DNA of 64,000 nucleotides from CAVYXK01 sp963772445 (GCA_963772445.1 CAVYXK010000013.1:186001-250000); one strand, 5' to 3'; shown: positions 17,324-28,906, counted from the stretch's first letter. The notes: generated by a model from the letters alone, not told the origin. Program-made: numbers and translations.

Positions 17324-17368
17324 AAGCCTTCAGCCACGCGGCATGCGATGCCGCGTGGCCGAAGGCTT
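17324..17368 (-). promoter_or_regulatory. Large hairpin in the leader of the repeat-protein gene
   Basis: AAGCCTTC and GCCACGCGGCAT pair with ATGCCGCGTGGC and GAAGGCTT around a 3-base loop: about 20 pairs with one mismatch. No T-run follows, so it is more likely an attenuator, RNA-stability or protein-binding structure than a simple terminator. It lies 145 bp upstream of the small repeat gene. Confidence 0.55.
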
Positions 17369-17415
17369 CTCACTTGAGGGAAAGCGGCGGGCGCAGTTCG
17401 CCCGGCGATGGGCGA

Positions 17416-17444
17416 TGGATAGACTAGGCGGATCCGGCTGTCAA
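17416..17444 (-). promoter_or_regulatory. Sigma-70-type promoter for the repeat protein / DUF6065-like pair
   Basis: On the minus strand a perfect TTGACA (17444-17439) is followed after 17 bp by TATCCA (17421-17416). Transcription would start near 17409 and give a leader of about 230 nt containing the large hairpin. Confidence 0.6.
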
Positions 17445-17605
17445 GCTTTTTTTCCTATCTATCTGAGAAATTATTCTCGCCCCGTTGCGCCCTCGGCCGC
17501 AACGCTACGCCCGGCGACCCTCGGGTCAGAGCCCGGGGCAGCCTCTCTCCCACAACGGCTACGGATTTCACATATCCACGGAACGAATGGGGCCTTGCGG
17601 AGACG

Positions 17606-17772
17606 GGTTCACACGAAGTGCCGCGGAGGGTCACACGGAGGGCCACGGGAGCGCGACGTGCCACAGTCCCGCCTTCGGCCGAAGGCCAATCACCCGCTCG
17701 GCGAAAGCATCCAGCAAAATGGGGCGACCTCCGTGGCCCCCCGTGGGTCCTTCGTGGTGCTCCGTGTGAACC
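17606..17772. repeat. Dispersed inverted repeat (family B, ggttcacacg arms)
   Basis: The left arm ggttcacacgaagtgccgcgg and right arm ending ctccgtgtgaacc are inverted copies about 120 bp apart, with extra cacggag-type subrepeats inside. The same arms occur at 57169-57286, and a lone left arm at 29746-29775. No gene is seen between 17445 and 17866. This repeat fills the part nearest the secB end. Confidence 0.75.
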
Positions 17773-17866
17773 TTTCCCCGCCATGAGCGCAGCCCCAGGG
17801 ATCGTTTCGGACATCTGCGACCGCGACAGCCCAAAACGGGCGGTGGGTGCGGTGGTCCCGCTGGTT

Positions 17867-18400
17867 TCAGACCACGGTGGGTTGAGCGATTGGCTGACCC
17901 TGCTGGGCGCGGCGGGCTTGCCAAAGCGCGACGAAATCGATCGGCTGCAACAGGACTGGGGGGAAGCCGCCGTCACGCGTCACGTCCGCGAGAATGTTGC
18001 GGGCGAAGGGGAACAGGACGCGCGGGCACTCGACCAGCAGCACCGGCTCGATCGCATTGTCCGGCAGCCCGCTCAGGGTGAACAGCCCCGCATAGGCAAG
18101 CTCGGCGACGAACACCGTGGCAGGGGAGGCCTGGTTCTGCCCATTCCCTTGGTTGCTCGGGGCCTCATGCGCCTCCGCGCGGATCATCAGCGAGACTTCA
18201 TAGACGTGCTGATTTTCGTGCACGCGCCGGGCCTGCACGTCGAGATTGATGTTGACCTGCGGCTGGGCCCGAAGCTGGGAGAAGATCTGCGGGGCGCCCG
18301 GCACCTCGAAGGAGAGGTCCTTTACGTACTGAACATTGACCACCAGCGGCGGCGGACGCTGCTGGCCGCCGGGCTGCGGTGATGGGGTGGTTTCCGACAT
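17867..18400 (-). CDS. secB: Protein-export chaperone SecB
   Basis: A 177-residue cytosolic chaperone that holds preproteins unfolded and hands them to SecA. VNVQYVKDLSFEVPGAPQIF at the N-terminus, INLDVQARRV, and LVECPRVLFPFARNILADVTRDGGFPP are hallmark SecB segments. The start at 18400 gives MSETTPSPQPGG, a usual Pro-rich alphaproteobacterial N-terminus; a frame extension to 18436 is not needed. It is followed downstream by a repeat-rich gap, so it is probably a single-gene unit. About 215 bp upstream, to 18616, hold no gene. Confidence 0.93.
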   Translation of the reverse strand: MSETTPSPQPGGQQRPPPLVVNVQYVKDLSFEVPGAPQIFSQLRAQPQVNINLDVQARRVHENQHVYEVSLMIRAEAHEAPSNQGNGQNQASPATVFVAELAYAGLFTLSGLPDNAIEPVLLVECPRVLFPFARNILADVTRDGGFPPVLLQPIDFVALWQARRAQQGQPIAQPTVV

Positions 18401-18616
18401 CCGGCTCTCCTGAACGTGCGCGCATCCGGGTAGCACGTCGCGGGGGTGTGAGACCAGTGGGAAGGACGTGCTACGAGGGGAGCGCGCACAAACGCCGCAA
18501 AATATGAGGCAAATACGAACACCTGGGAGCGGCCAGGCTGGCGGGTTCCGTCATTCGCTGGTCGTGACGGCCCCGCTGGGGGAACGCGGGGGAAGGGACA
18601 CGTTGCGCTCGGGCGG

Positions 18617-22034
<3,418 letters not shown>

Positions 22035-22132
22035 GGCGTGAATGTAGCTTTTCGGTCGAAGTCGCGGTCACGAGGCTTGCGTTTCGTGCTGTGGCGGGCA
22101 TATAGCGAACAGACTGGTTGGAGACTGGTTGA

Positions 22133-22375
22133 TTGCACAAAGTCGGTGCGTTCGAGGCCAAAACTCACCTCTCGGATCTACTGAGCCGTGTCGAGCGCGG
22201 CGAGCAATTCACGATCACACGCCATGGCAAACCGGTGGCACAACTGCTGCCAGCGGACGAGAAGCGAGACATTGCGCGGATCGAGGCTGCGATCGCTCGG
22301 CTACGGGAGCTTTCTGCCGGACACAGGCTGGAGGGCGACTGGAAGGAATTTCGCGACGCCGGCCGCAAATGGTAG
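22133..22375 (+). CDS. vapB: Type II antitoxin, Phd/YefM-like (VapB role)
   Basis: An 80-residue antitoxin that would bind DNA and neutralise the PIN toxin encoded just downstream. VGAFEAKTHLSDLLSRVERGEQFTITRHGKPVAQLLP is the classical prevent-host-death N-terminal fold. The C-terminal tail is the toxin-wrapping part. The only sensible start is TTG 22133, preceded by ggagactggtt. It overlaps the toxin gene by seven bases. Such antitoxins usually repress their own promoter, which would lie in the 98 bp between dnaE and this gene. Confidence 0.8.
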   Translation: MHKVGAFEAKTHLSDLLSRVERGEQFTITRHGKPVAQLLPADEKRDIARIEAAIARLRELSAGHRLEGDWKEFRDAGRKW

Positions 22376-22788
22376 GCGACTTTGTACTGGACGCGTCAGT
22401 AACCGCCGCCTGGTGCTTTGCGGACGAGGCATCCGAGCACTCGGCAGCCTTGCTGGCGAGCATGGGACGCAGGACCGCAGTCGTGCCGGGGCTCTGGCAT
22501 TTCGAGACCGCGAGCCTGTTGCTGCGCGCGGAACGACGCGGACGGATCAGCCAGCCCGTCTGCGCCGCATTCGTCGAGACGCTGACGCGGCTGCCTATCG
22601 AGACCGATACGGAATCAGAAAACCAGGCGCATGGGCCGATCCTTATCCTTGCCCGTAGCCATGGACTGACGCCCTATGATGCGGCGTATCTCGATGTGGC
22701 CATTCGTCGCTCTTTGCCCCTCGCCACCCGCGACCAGGACCTCATCAAAGCGGCGCGTCAGTGCGGCGTGGTCGTGGTGACGACGTAA
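22369..22788 (+). CDS. vapC: VapC-type PIN-domain ribonuclease toxin
   Basis: A 139-residue PIN-domain protein. The acidic metal-binding residues fall in FVLDASVTAAW (first Asp), WHFETASLLL (Glu), TPYDAAYLDVA (Asp pair) and LATRDQDLIKAA (last Asp), so it looks catalytically complete. It would cleave RNA when the antitoxin is lost. The ATG at 22369 lies inside the end of the antitoxin gene. The TAA at 22786-22788 overlaps the ATG of the antitoxin-like remnant downstream. The module sits next to housekeeping genes, which suggests insertion. Confidence 0.85.
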   Translation: MVGDFVLDASVTAAWCFADEASEHSAALLASMGRRTAVVPGLWHFETASLLLRAERRGRISQPVCAAFVETLTRLPIETDTESENQAHGPILILARSHGLTPYDAAYLDVAIRRSLPLATRDQDLIKAARQCGVVVVTT

Positions 22789-22997
22789 TGACAAGTCCGG
22801 AATCTGCTGTCACGCTCCTGCACGTCCGAAAGGTTGCCGGCGAGACTTTCGGCGATAGCGACAAAGCCAATCGCTGGCTGCGCCGTCCGCTGAAAGAGTA
22901 GGGTGACGAGGCTCCGCTCATTGTTGCCCGGACGGAAGCCGGCGCCCGCTTCGTCGAGACGATACTCGCCAAGATCCGCTTGAGTGGTGCAGCCTGA
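22788..22997 (+). pseudogene. Remnant of an MbcA/ParS/Xre (DUF2384) antitoxin
   Basis: The frame starts at ATG 22788 and reads through one in-frame TAG to TGA 22997. RKVAGETFGDSDKANRWLRRPL, stop, then PLIVARTEAGARFVETILAKI matches the C-terminal toxin-binding region of this antitoxin family. The N-terminal helix-turn-helix is missing, and no partner RES-domain toxin follows. It is a degraded second toxin-antitoxin system next to vapBC. An alternative is that the first 36 codons are still translated. Confidence 0.6.
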
Positions 22998-23071
22998 TGG
23001 TGGCCGTACGACTGCCGGATGGCAGCACGCCAACGCAGTTGGATTGCCAACGGAGTTTGAGGCCGTACGTT

Positions 23072-23184
23072 CTATCTGCGTCTATCTGAGGTTCCTATCT
23101 TTTGCTGGCCTGCGTATCGCCTCGGCCAATCGAGGAAAGCAAGAAAGGTGGAACCGCAGATGCACGCAGATACGCGCAGATAAG
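23072..23184. repeat. Inverted repeat with atctgcg subrepeats (family C)
   Basis: The left arm ctatctgcgtctatctgaggttcc (23072-23095) is an inverted, imperfect copy of ggaaccgcagatgcacgcag through agataag (23149-23184), about 53 bp apart. Repeats of this wording are dispersed in many bacterial genomes. From 22998 to 23301 no gene is seen. This repeat and a short GC-rich tail fill the gap. Confidence 0.6.
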
Positions 23185-23301
23185 ATCGAAGGCAACCGGA
23201 TGACACGCCGCTCATGACTGGTACAAGGTGCAAGGCCGGCCACGACGGCGGCTGTGAGCGCCGCCAGCCAAGCGTGCGCAAAACGATATGCGGGTGCCGC
23301 A

Positions 23302-23985
23302 TCATATCGCCACCACCCTTCCCTCTCGCAGCGTGACTGTCCGGTCCATGCGTGCCGCGAGTTCGGGGTTGTGCGTGGCAATCAGCGCCGCAAGCCCCTG
23401 TCGACGCACCGCGCCCAGTAACTCGCCGAACACCACGTCGGCGGTATCAAGGTCGAGGTTGCCGGTCGGCTCGTCGGCAAGCAGCACCTTGGGCGCGTTG
23501 GCCAGCGCGCGGGCAATCGCGACCCGCTGTTGCTCGCCACCCGAGAGCTTGCCCGGCAGATGGCTGGCGCGCGGCTCCAGCCCGAAGGCGCGCAGCAGAG
23601 CCATGGCGCGTCCCGACGCCTCGCGCCGACCGCGCCCGGCAATCATCTGCGGTAGCACCACATTCTCCAGCGCCGAGAATTCACCGAGCAGATGATGGAG
23701 TTGATAAACGAAACCAATGGTGTCTCGCCGGATTGCGGTGCGCTCGGAGTCAGCCAGACCTCCGGCATCACGCCCTTCAATGACGACCGAACCGCCATCT
23801 GGCCTTTCCAACAGGCCAGCGAGGTGCAGCAGCGTCGATTTGCCGGCTCCGGATGGCGCCGCCAAGGCAACAATCTCGCCCGCTTCCAGCGTCAAGTCCG
23901 CCCCGCGCAGTACCGGCAAAGTGCCGCCGCCGCTCTGATAGGTACGCCGGACGCCGCGCAGTTCCAGCGGCGGCGCGCTACTCAT
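23302..23985 (-). CDS. lolD: Lipoprotein-releasing ABC transporter ATPase LolD
   Basis: A 227-residue ATPase that powers release of outer-membrane lipoproteins from the inner membrane. The Walker A is APSGAGKST: Ala replaces the first Gly, which I recall as common in alphaproteobacterial LolD. The Q-loop region is FVYQLHHLL, the signature LSGGEQQRVAIARAL, Walker B VLLADEPTG and the H-loop ATHNPE. It starts at ATG 23985 and overlaps the end of the permease gene (stop at 23978), so the two are coupled. It is the last gene of the proS-lolC-lolD run before the toxin-antitoxin insertion. Confidence 0.9.
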   Translation of the reverse strand: MSSAPPLELRGVRRTYQSGGGTLPVLRGADLTLEAGEIVALAAPSGAGKSTLLHLAGLLERPDGGSVVIEGRDAGGLADSERTAIRRDTIGFVYQLHHLLGEFSALENVVLPQMIAGRGRREASGRAMALLRAFGLEPRASHLPGKLSGGEQQRVAIARALANAPKVLLADEPTGNLDLDTADVVFGELLGAVRRQGLAALIATHNPELAARMDRTVTLREGRVVAI

Positions 23986-25228
23986 GGCGCAGAGCTTCGA
24001 CCGGATCGGTGCGGGCGGCGCGCCAACTTGGATAGAGGGTCGCGAGCAAGGACAGCAACAGGGCCATCACCACGACTTTCAGGACCTCGCCCCAGTCGAG
24101 CCGGGCCGGCAGATGGGTCAGGTAATAGACCTCTGGGTTGAAGACGTTCACGCCAGTCAGATGCTGAACGGCGTCCTGGATACGATCGATGTTCCAGGTG
24201 AACAGCAGGCCGGCGACCGTCCCGATCAGGGTACCGGCGACGCCGACCGAGGCGCCGCACATCAGAAAGATGCGCATCACCGCGCCGCGCCCGGCACCGA
24301 TCGTACGCAGCACCGCGATGTCGGCGGTCTTGTCCTTCACCATCATGATCAGGGACGAGATGACATTGAACGCCGCCACCAGGATAATCAGGGTCAGGAT
24401 GATGAACATCACGTTCTGCTCGACCTGGACGGCGGTGAAGAAGCTGTTGTTGCTCTGCTGCCAGTCGATCACCGTGATCGGCGTAGCGGCGAGCGCCTGG
24501 CGAATTTCCGCCGTCGCATCGGCGACACGCTCCGGGTCTCGCACGGTGACCTCAATCTGGGTCACCGCGTCCGGCTTCTGGAAATACACCTGTGCCGCCG
24601 GCAGCGGCATGAACACGTAACTCGAATCATAGGCGTACTCGCCGACGTTGAAGATCGCGACGATGCGGTAGGCTCGCACCCTCGGAATGGTGCCGAAAGC
24701 GGTTGCCGCGCCCTGGGGGGAGACCAGCGTGATCCTGTCGTTCAGCCAGACGCGGAACTGGCGCGCCAGGCCGGCGCCGATGGCGATGGCGTCGTCTCCG
24801 TTGAAATCATTGAGCGTACCGGCGATGACATGGCTGCTGACGAGCGGTTGCGCTTTAAGATCGGCAGGGCTGATGCCACGCACCAGCCCGCCCCCGGAGG
24901 CGCCCCGCGGACCGGTCAGCAGCACCTGCCCATCAATCACCGGCACCGCGGAGACGATGCCGGGCAGCTTGTCGATACGTTGTGCGAGCGACTGATAGTT
25001 GGCGAGCTCGCCGCCGGCGCCGTAAACGCCTAGATCGCCGTTGAAACCGAGGATGCGGCTCAAGAGATCGACCTTGAAGCCGCCCATGACGCTCATCACG
25101 ATGATCAGCGTCGCGACGCCGAGTGCGATGCCAACCAGGGAAAAGGCGGCGATCACTGAGACGAATCGCTCGCCCCGCCGAGCGCGCAGGTAACGGCCGG
25201 CGACTGTCCGCTCGAAGGCGTTGAACAT
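23978..25228 (-). CDS. lolC: Lipoprotein-releasing permease LolC/LolE
   Basis: A 416-residue inner-membrane protein with the MacB/FtsX layout. There is one N-terminal membrane segment (FVSVIAAFSLVGIALGVATLI), a large periplasmic domain (about residues 50-270), and three C-terminal segments (MFIILTLIILVAAFNVISSL; IFLMCGASVGVAGTLIGTVAG; VVVMALLLSLLATLYPSWRAA). It ends in ARTDPVEALRHE, typical of LolC/E. Alphaproteobacteria often have a single LolC/E-type permease here acting as a homodimer. It lies directly downstream of proS and overlaps lolD by eight bases. Confidence 0.9.
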   Translation of the reverse strand: MFNAFERTVAGRYLRARRGERFVSVIAAFSLVGIALGVATLIIVMSVMGGFKVDLLSRILGFNGDLGVYGAGGELANYQSLAQRIDKLPGIVSAVPVIDGQVLLTGPRGASGGGLVRGISPADLKAQPLVSSHVIAGTLNDFNGDDAIAIGAGLARQFRVWLNDRITLVSPQGAATAFGTIPRVRAYRIVAIFNVGEYAYDSSYVFMPLPAAQVYFQKPDAVTQIEVTVRDPERVADATAEIRQALAATPITVIDWQQSNNSFFTAVQVEQNVMFIILTLIILVAAFNVISSLIMMVKDKTADIAVLRTIGAGRGAVMRIFLMCGASVGVAGTLIGTVAGLLFTWNIDRIQDAVQHLTGVNVFNPEVYYLTHLPARLDWGEVLKVVVMALLLSLLATLYPSWRAARTDPVEALRHE

Positions 25229-25230
25229 GC

Positions 25231-26541
25231 TTACGCGATCCGGGCGAGGGCGCTCTCAGGCGATAGTTCGCTCCGCTCGCCGCTGGCGCGGCGCTTCAGC
25301 TCGACCGTGCCGGCCGCGGCCCCACGCGGACCAACCACGATCTGCCACGGATGGCCCATCAGGTCGGCATCGGCAAATTTCACGCCGGCGCGCTCCTCGC
25401 GATCATCGTACAGTCCCGCCGCGCCGAGGCCGCGATAGAGATCCTCACAGATGCGATCGCAGGCGGCATCGCCCGGCTTGAGGTTCAGGACGGCAGCGCG
25501 GAACGGTGCGATGCTATCGGGCCAGATGATCCCCGCCTCATCGTGGCTGGCTTCAATCACCGCGCCAACGAGGCGGCTTACCCCGATGCCGTAGCTGCCC
25601 ATCTCGGGGTTGACCGGCTTGCCGTCCGCGGCGGTAACGGCGAAGCCCATCGGCTGCGAATATTTGCTGCCGAAGTGGAAGATATGCCCCACCTCGATGC
25701 CGCGCCCCTCGCGCCGTCGGTCTTGCGGCACGCTCTCCCAAACCGCCGGAGCGTGCTTGTCGTCCGTTGCCGCGTACATGCTGGTCATCAGGGCGAAAAA
25801 CAACTCGAGCTCCGCGGGGTTGTCGTAGCGGTACTGCGCGTTGACCCAGTCGATATCCTCGAAGCCGCGGTCGTAGAAGACCTGGCTCTCGCCGGTGGGG
25901 GCAAGGATGATGAACTCGTGGCTGAGATCGCCGCCGATCGGTCCGGATTCTGCGACCATCGGGATCGCCTTGAGCCCGAGCCGCTGGAAGGTGCGCATAT
26001 AGGCCAGCATCATCTTGCGGTAGCTGATGACCGCGCCGGCGTGGTCGGTATCGACGCTGTAGGCGTCCTTCATCAGGAATTCGCGCCCACGCATCACGCC
26101 GAAGCGGGGTCGCACCTCGTCGCGGAATTTCCATTGGATATGATAGATGATCTGCGGCAGCTCGCGATAGCTGCGCACCGACTGGCGCATCAGGTCGGTG
26201 ACCACTTCCTCATTGGTGGGGCCGTACAGCAGCTCGCGATCGTGGCGGTCGCGGATCCGCAGCATCTCCTTGCCGTAATCCTCGTAGCGGCCGCTTTCGC
26301 GCCACAGTTCGGCCGGTTGGATCGTCGGCATCAGGATCTCCTGTGCCCCGGCCGAGTCTTGCTCTTCGCGTACCGTGCGCTCGATGTTCTTCAACACGCG
26401 AAAGCCGAGCGGTAGCCAGGCGTAGATGCCGGCTGAGGTCTGCCGTACCAGACCGGCCCGCAACATCAATCGATGCGAGGCGATCTGGGCTTCCGCCGGG
26501 GTTTCCTTGAGCGTGGGGATCAGGCTGCGGGAGAGGCGCAT
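25231..26541 (-). CDS. proS: Prolyl-tRNA synthetase (alphaproteobacterial short form)
   Basis: A class II synthetase of 436 residues that charges tRNA-Pro. The start at ATG 26541 gives MRLSRSLIPTLKETPAEAQIASHRLMLRAGL, the usual N-terminus; an ATG 69 bases upstream adds unrelated residues. Motif 1 falls around QTSAGIYAWLPLGFRVL, motif 2 around QIIYHIQWKFRDEVRPRFGVMRGREFLMKDAYS, and motif 3 is GIGVSRLVGAVIE. It lacks the large editing insertion of the enterobacterial enzyme, as expected for the short type. The anticodon-binding domain follows motif 3. Only 2 bp separate it from lolC. Confidence 0.93.
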   Translation of the reverse strand: MRLSRSLIPTLKETPAEAQIASHRLMLRAGLVRQTSAGIYAWLPLGFRVLKNIERTVREEQDSAGAQEILMPTIQPAELWRESGRYEDYGKEMLRIRDRHDRELLYGPTNEEVVTDLMRQSVRSYRELPQIIYHIQWKFRDEVRPRFGVMRGREFLMKDAYSVDTDHAGAVISYRKMMLAYMRTFQRLGLKAIPMVAESGPIGGDLSHEFIILAPTGESQVFYDRGFEDIDWVNAQYRYDNPAELELFFALMTSMYAATDDKHAPAVWESVPQDRRREGRGIEVGHIFHFGSKYSQPMGFAVTAADGKPVNPEMGSYGIGVSRLVGAVIEASHDEAGIIWPDSIAPFRAAVLNLKPGDAACDRICEDLYRGLGAAGLYDDREERAGVKFADADLMGHPWQIVVGPRGAAAGTVELKRRASGERSELSPESALARIA

Positions 26542-26736
26542 CTGCGAAGCGGTCCATGTTGCGAGCGTGCGGGAAGGCCGGACCCTAAACGTCCTGAAGG
26601 TGCGTGCCAAATGCCGGTGAAGTTACTAAGTCGAGACAGAATTGTGCGTCGCACAAGGTGTTCACGAAAGAAGATCGGCAGAATTCCCGCGTTTTCGGAT
26701 AGAAATCGCGTGACATTCGACTCCGATCGCTATAGC

Positions 26737-26771
26737 AAAAGAAAGGGCCCGCAGGTCCAGCCTGCGAGCCC
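26737..26771 (-). terminator. Intrinsic terminator after the coaX-rnj-DUF1467 operon or an sRNA
   Basis: On the minus strand GGGCTCGCAGG, a 5-base loop and CCTGCGGGCCC form an 11-pair stem with one G-T pair. TTTCTTTT (26744-26737) follows immediately, the classical signal. Confidence 0.8.
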
Positions 26772-26862
26772 AGGTTTAGGGAGGAAACGCCAGTCACACG
26801 GCAGGTCGAGGAGAACCTCCTCTTCCTCGCCGTGATGATGCAGGCGTCTCACAGAGTTCCGC
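26737..26862 (-). ncRNA. Candidate small RNA or 3' UTR-derived RNA with anti-Shine-Dalgarno motifs
   Basis: The 370 bp between proS and the DUF1467 gene hold no convincing gene. The minus strand just before the strong terminator contains a GAGGA/TCCTC hairpin and an exposed tttcctccc stretch that could pair with ribosome-binding sites, as several alphaproteobacterial small RNAs do. A possible -10 (TGATAT) lies near 26870, but no clear -35 is seen. It may instead be the 3' UTR of the upstream operon. The 5' end given is a guess. Confidence 0.3.
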
Positions 26863-26961
26863 AATATCAAATTAGCGTCGCGCGGTGAGAATTTTGCCGC
26901 ACGCGACGCCGTTTGCAGCTTTATTAGGCAGGAATGTGAGCAAATGCTCGCAAAATGATCA

Positions 26962-27219
26962 TTAATCGGACAGCGCCAGCCAGCCGTGGCGGAAACTGAG
27001 GTAGGGGCTGCGGATGAGCAGCCACGCTCCGAACCAAATCACTGCCGCGACCAGCGTGGTCGCCAAGATTTTCGCAAGCAACCGCGGATGCGCCGGGGCA
27101 CCGCGCCAGCCGGTCTGCGGATCGGGCTCAGGCGGTGCGTGGGCGCCGAACGGCAGCACGGCGAACAGCGCCGTCCACCATATGAGTACGTAAAGAACGA
27201 GGCCGGTAAACCAGTTCAT
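26962..27219 (-). CDS. DUF1467 family inner-membrane protein
   Basis: An 85-residue protein with two membrane segments (residues about 3-23, GLVLYVLIWWTALFAVLPFG, and about 50-70, LATTLVAAVIWFGAWLLI). A short Pro-rich loop containing GWRGAPAHPRLLAKI joins them. This matches DUF1467, a family of unknown function found almost only in alphaproteobacteria, beside rnj and proS. It starts 31 bp after the rnj stop and is probably the last gene of that operon, followed by a terminator-bearing stretch. Confidence 0.85.
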   Translation of the reverse strand: MNWFTGLVLYVLIWWTALFAVLPFGAHAPPEPDPQTGWRGAPAHPRLLAKILATTLVAAVIWFGAWLLIRSPYLSFRHGWLALSD

Positions 27220-27250
27220 CCCGCTGTTTTAGCCGCTCCGGTCGTTTAGG

Positions 27251-28906
27251 TCACCGCGTGCTGATCCGCAGCAGATGCACATCAACCAGCGGCCGCTTCT
27301 GCAGGCGCCGTCCGAGCGCCCGCCGCAACGCGGCGCGCGCTGCATCGGCCAACGCCGCGTCATCGCGACGGAGCGGCGTCGGCAGGTCCGCCACCGCAGC
27401 GGCAAACTCCCCGGCAATCCGCGTGGTCTCGGGATCCTCCGGCTCAAAGAGGCCTGGGGCGCTGACCTGCGGCTCGCCGCACAGCCGTCCGGCGCCGTCA
27501 ACCGCCAGGCTGGCGAGCACCACGCCGTTGAAGAGCATCCTCCGGCGTGCCGCCATGACGCCACCGGTCAGGGGCACCAGCCTGCCTCCATCGGGGACAA
27601 GCCGGCCGACAGCCGCGCTGTCCACCACCTCTGGCCGACCGGGCGCCAAGCTCAGTATGTCGCCGTCCTCCAGCAGCAGCGGGGTAATCCCGGCCTCGCG
27701 CGCCAGCTCGGCGTGCGCCGCGAGATGCCGCCATTCGCCGTGCACGGGCACGGCGTAGCGAGGCTTCACCAGCCGATAGAGCCGCCGCAGCTCGTCACGG
27801 GCGGGATGACCGGAGACATGCACCAGATGGTCCATGTCAGTCATCAGGTTGACGCCGCGGCGCACCAGATTATCCTGTACGCTGCCGATCGCGCGTTCGT
27901 TGCCGGGGATTACCCGGCTGGAGAAGATGACGGTGTCACCCTCGCCCAGCACGACCCGGGCATGCGTGTCCAGCGCGACGCGGGCCAGTGCCGAGCGTGG
28001 CTCGCCCTGGCTGCCGGTGATCAGGATCAGCAGGTTGTCGTCGGGGATCGAGCCGACATCGTCTTCCGGGACGAACTCGGGGACGCCGCGCAGGTAGCCG
28101 CATTCGCGGGCGGCCGCTTCCAGGTTGCGTAGGCTGCGCCCGACCAGGGCGGTGCTGCGTCCGGCGTCGCGTGCGGCGAGCGCGATCGATTCGAGGCGCG
28201 CGACGTTGCTGGCGAAGCAGGTGACGGCGACACGGCCGCGCAGGCCGCGGATCAGCACGGCTAGGCTGCGCCGCACCTCGCTCTCGCTGCCGGAGTGGCC
28301 TTCCACCATCGCATTGGTGGAGTCGCAGACCATCGCCAGCACACCCCGCTCCCCGAGGGCGGCGAAGGCGGCTTCGTCAGTTGGCGGGCCGATCAGTGGA
28401 TCGGGATCGAGCTTCCAGTCGCCGGTGTGAAGGATGATGCCGGCGGGGGTGGTGATCGCCAGGGCCTGCGATTCCGGGATCGAGTGCGCGACACGCAATA
28501 GACGCAACGAAAACGGCGGCAGCTCGACGGCGCCGCCGGGGGCGACGACATGCACCGGCACCTGCGCGAGAAGCTGCGCTTCAGCAAGCTTTCGCCGCAG
28601 CACTGCGGCGGCGAACGGGGTGGCATAGACGGGACAGCGCAGTTTTGGCCAAAGCCAGGCAACGCCGCCGATATGATCCTCATGCGCGTGGGTGATCACC
28701 AAGCCGACCAGCCGGTCGCGGCGTTCCTCAATGAACGCCGGATCGGGGACCATGATCTCGACTTCCGGGTACTCGGAGCCACCGAAGCCAATGCCGCAAT
28801 CGACTGCGAGCCATTTGCCGCTGCAGCGGTACAGGTTGAGGTTCATGCCGATCTCGCCCGTCCCGCCCAGGGGCAGGAAGGCTAGATCCGCATCAGGACC
28901 GTTCAT
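27251..28906 (-). CDS. rnj: Ribonuclease J
   Basis: A 551-residue metallo-beta-lactamase/beta-CASP ribonuclease for RNA maturation and decay, with endonuclease and 5'-exonuclease activity in its family. The N-terminus has LPLGGTGEIGMN and the metal-binding HAHEDHIGG at about 73-81. MVCDSTNAMVEGHSGSE and LITGSQGEPRSALAR mark the beta-CASP part, and VHVSGHPARDELRRL with VPVHGEWRHL completes the active site. The ATG at 28906 overlaps the coaX stop by four bases. Its position between coaX and DUF1467 is typical of alphaproteobacteria. Confidence 0.93.
   Translation of the reverse strand: MNGPDADLAFLPLGGTGEIGMNLNLYRCSGKWLAVDCGIGFGGSEYPEVEIMVPDPAFIEERRDRLVGLVITHAHEDHIGGVAWLWPKLRCPVYATPFAAAVLRRKLAEAQLLAQVPVHVVAPGGAVELPPFSLRLLRVAHSIPESQALAITTPAGIILHTGDWKLDPDPLIGPPTDEAAFAALGERGVLAMVCDSTNAMVEGHSGSESEVRRSLAVLIRGLRGRVAVTCFASNVARLESIALAARDAGRSTALVGRSLRNLEAAARECGYLRGVPEFVPEDDVGSIPDDNLLILITGSQGEPRSALARVALDTHARVVLGEGDTVIFSSRVIPGNERAIGSVQDNLVRRGVNLMTDMDHLVHVSGHPARDELRRLYRLVKPRYAVPVHGEWRHLAAHAELAREAGITPLLLEDGDILSLAPGRPEVVDSAAVGRLVPDGGRLVPLTGGVMAARRRMLFNGVVLASLAVDGAGRLCGEPQVSAPGLFEPEDPETTRIAGEFAAAVADLPTPLRRDDAALADAARAALRRALGRRLQKRPLVDVHLLRISTR

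Noticed and set aside
17343..17786. A 147-codon plus-strand frame upstream of secB
   Set aside because: It crosses the leader hairpin, the promoter and a family B repeat and has no recognisable domain.
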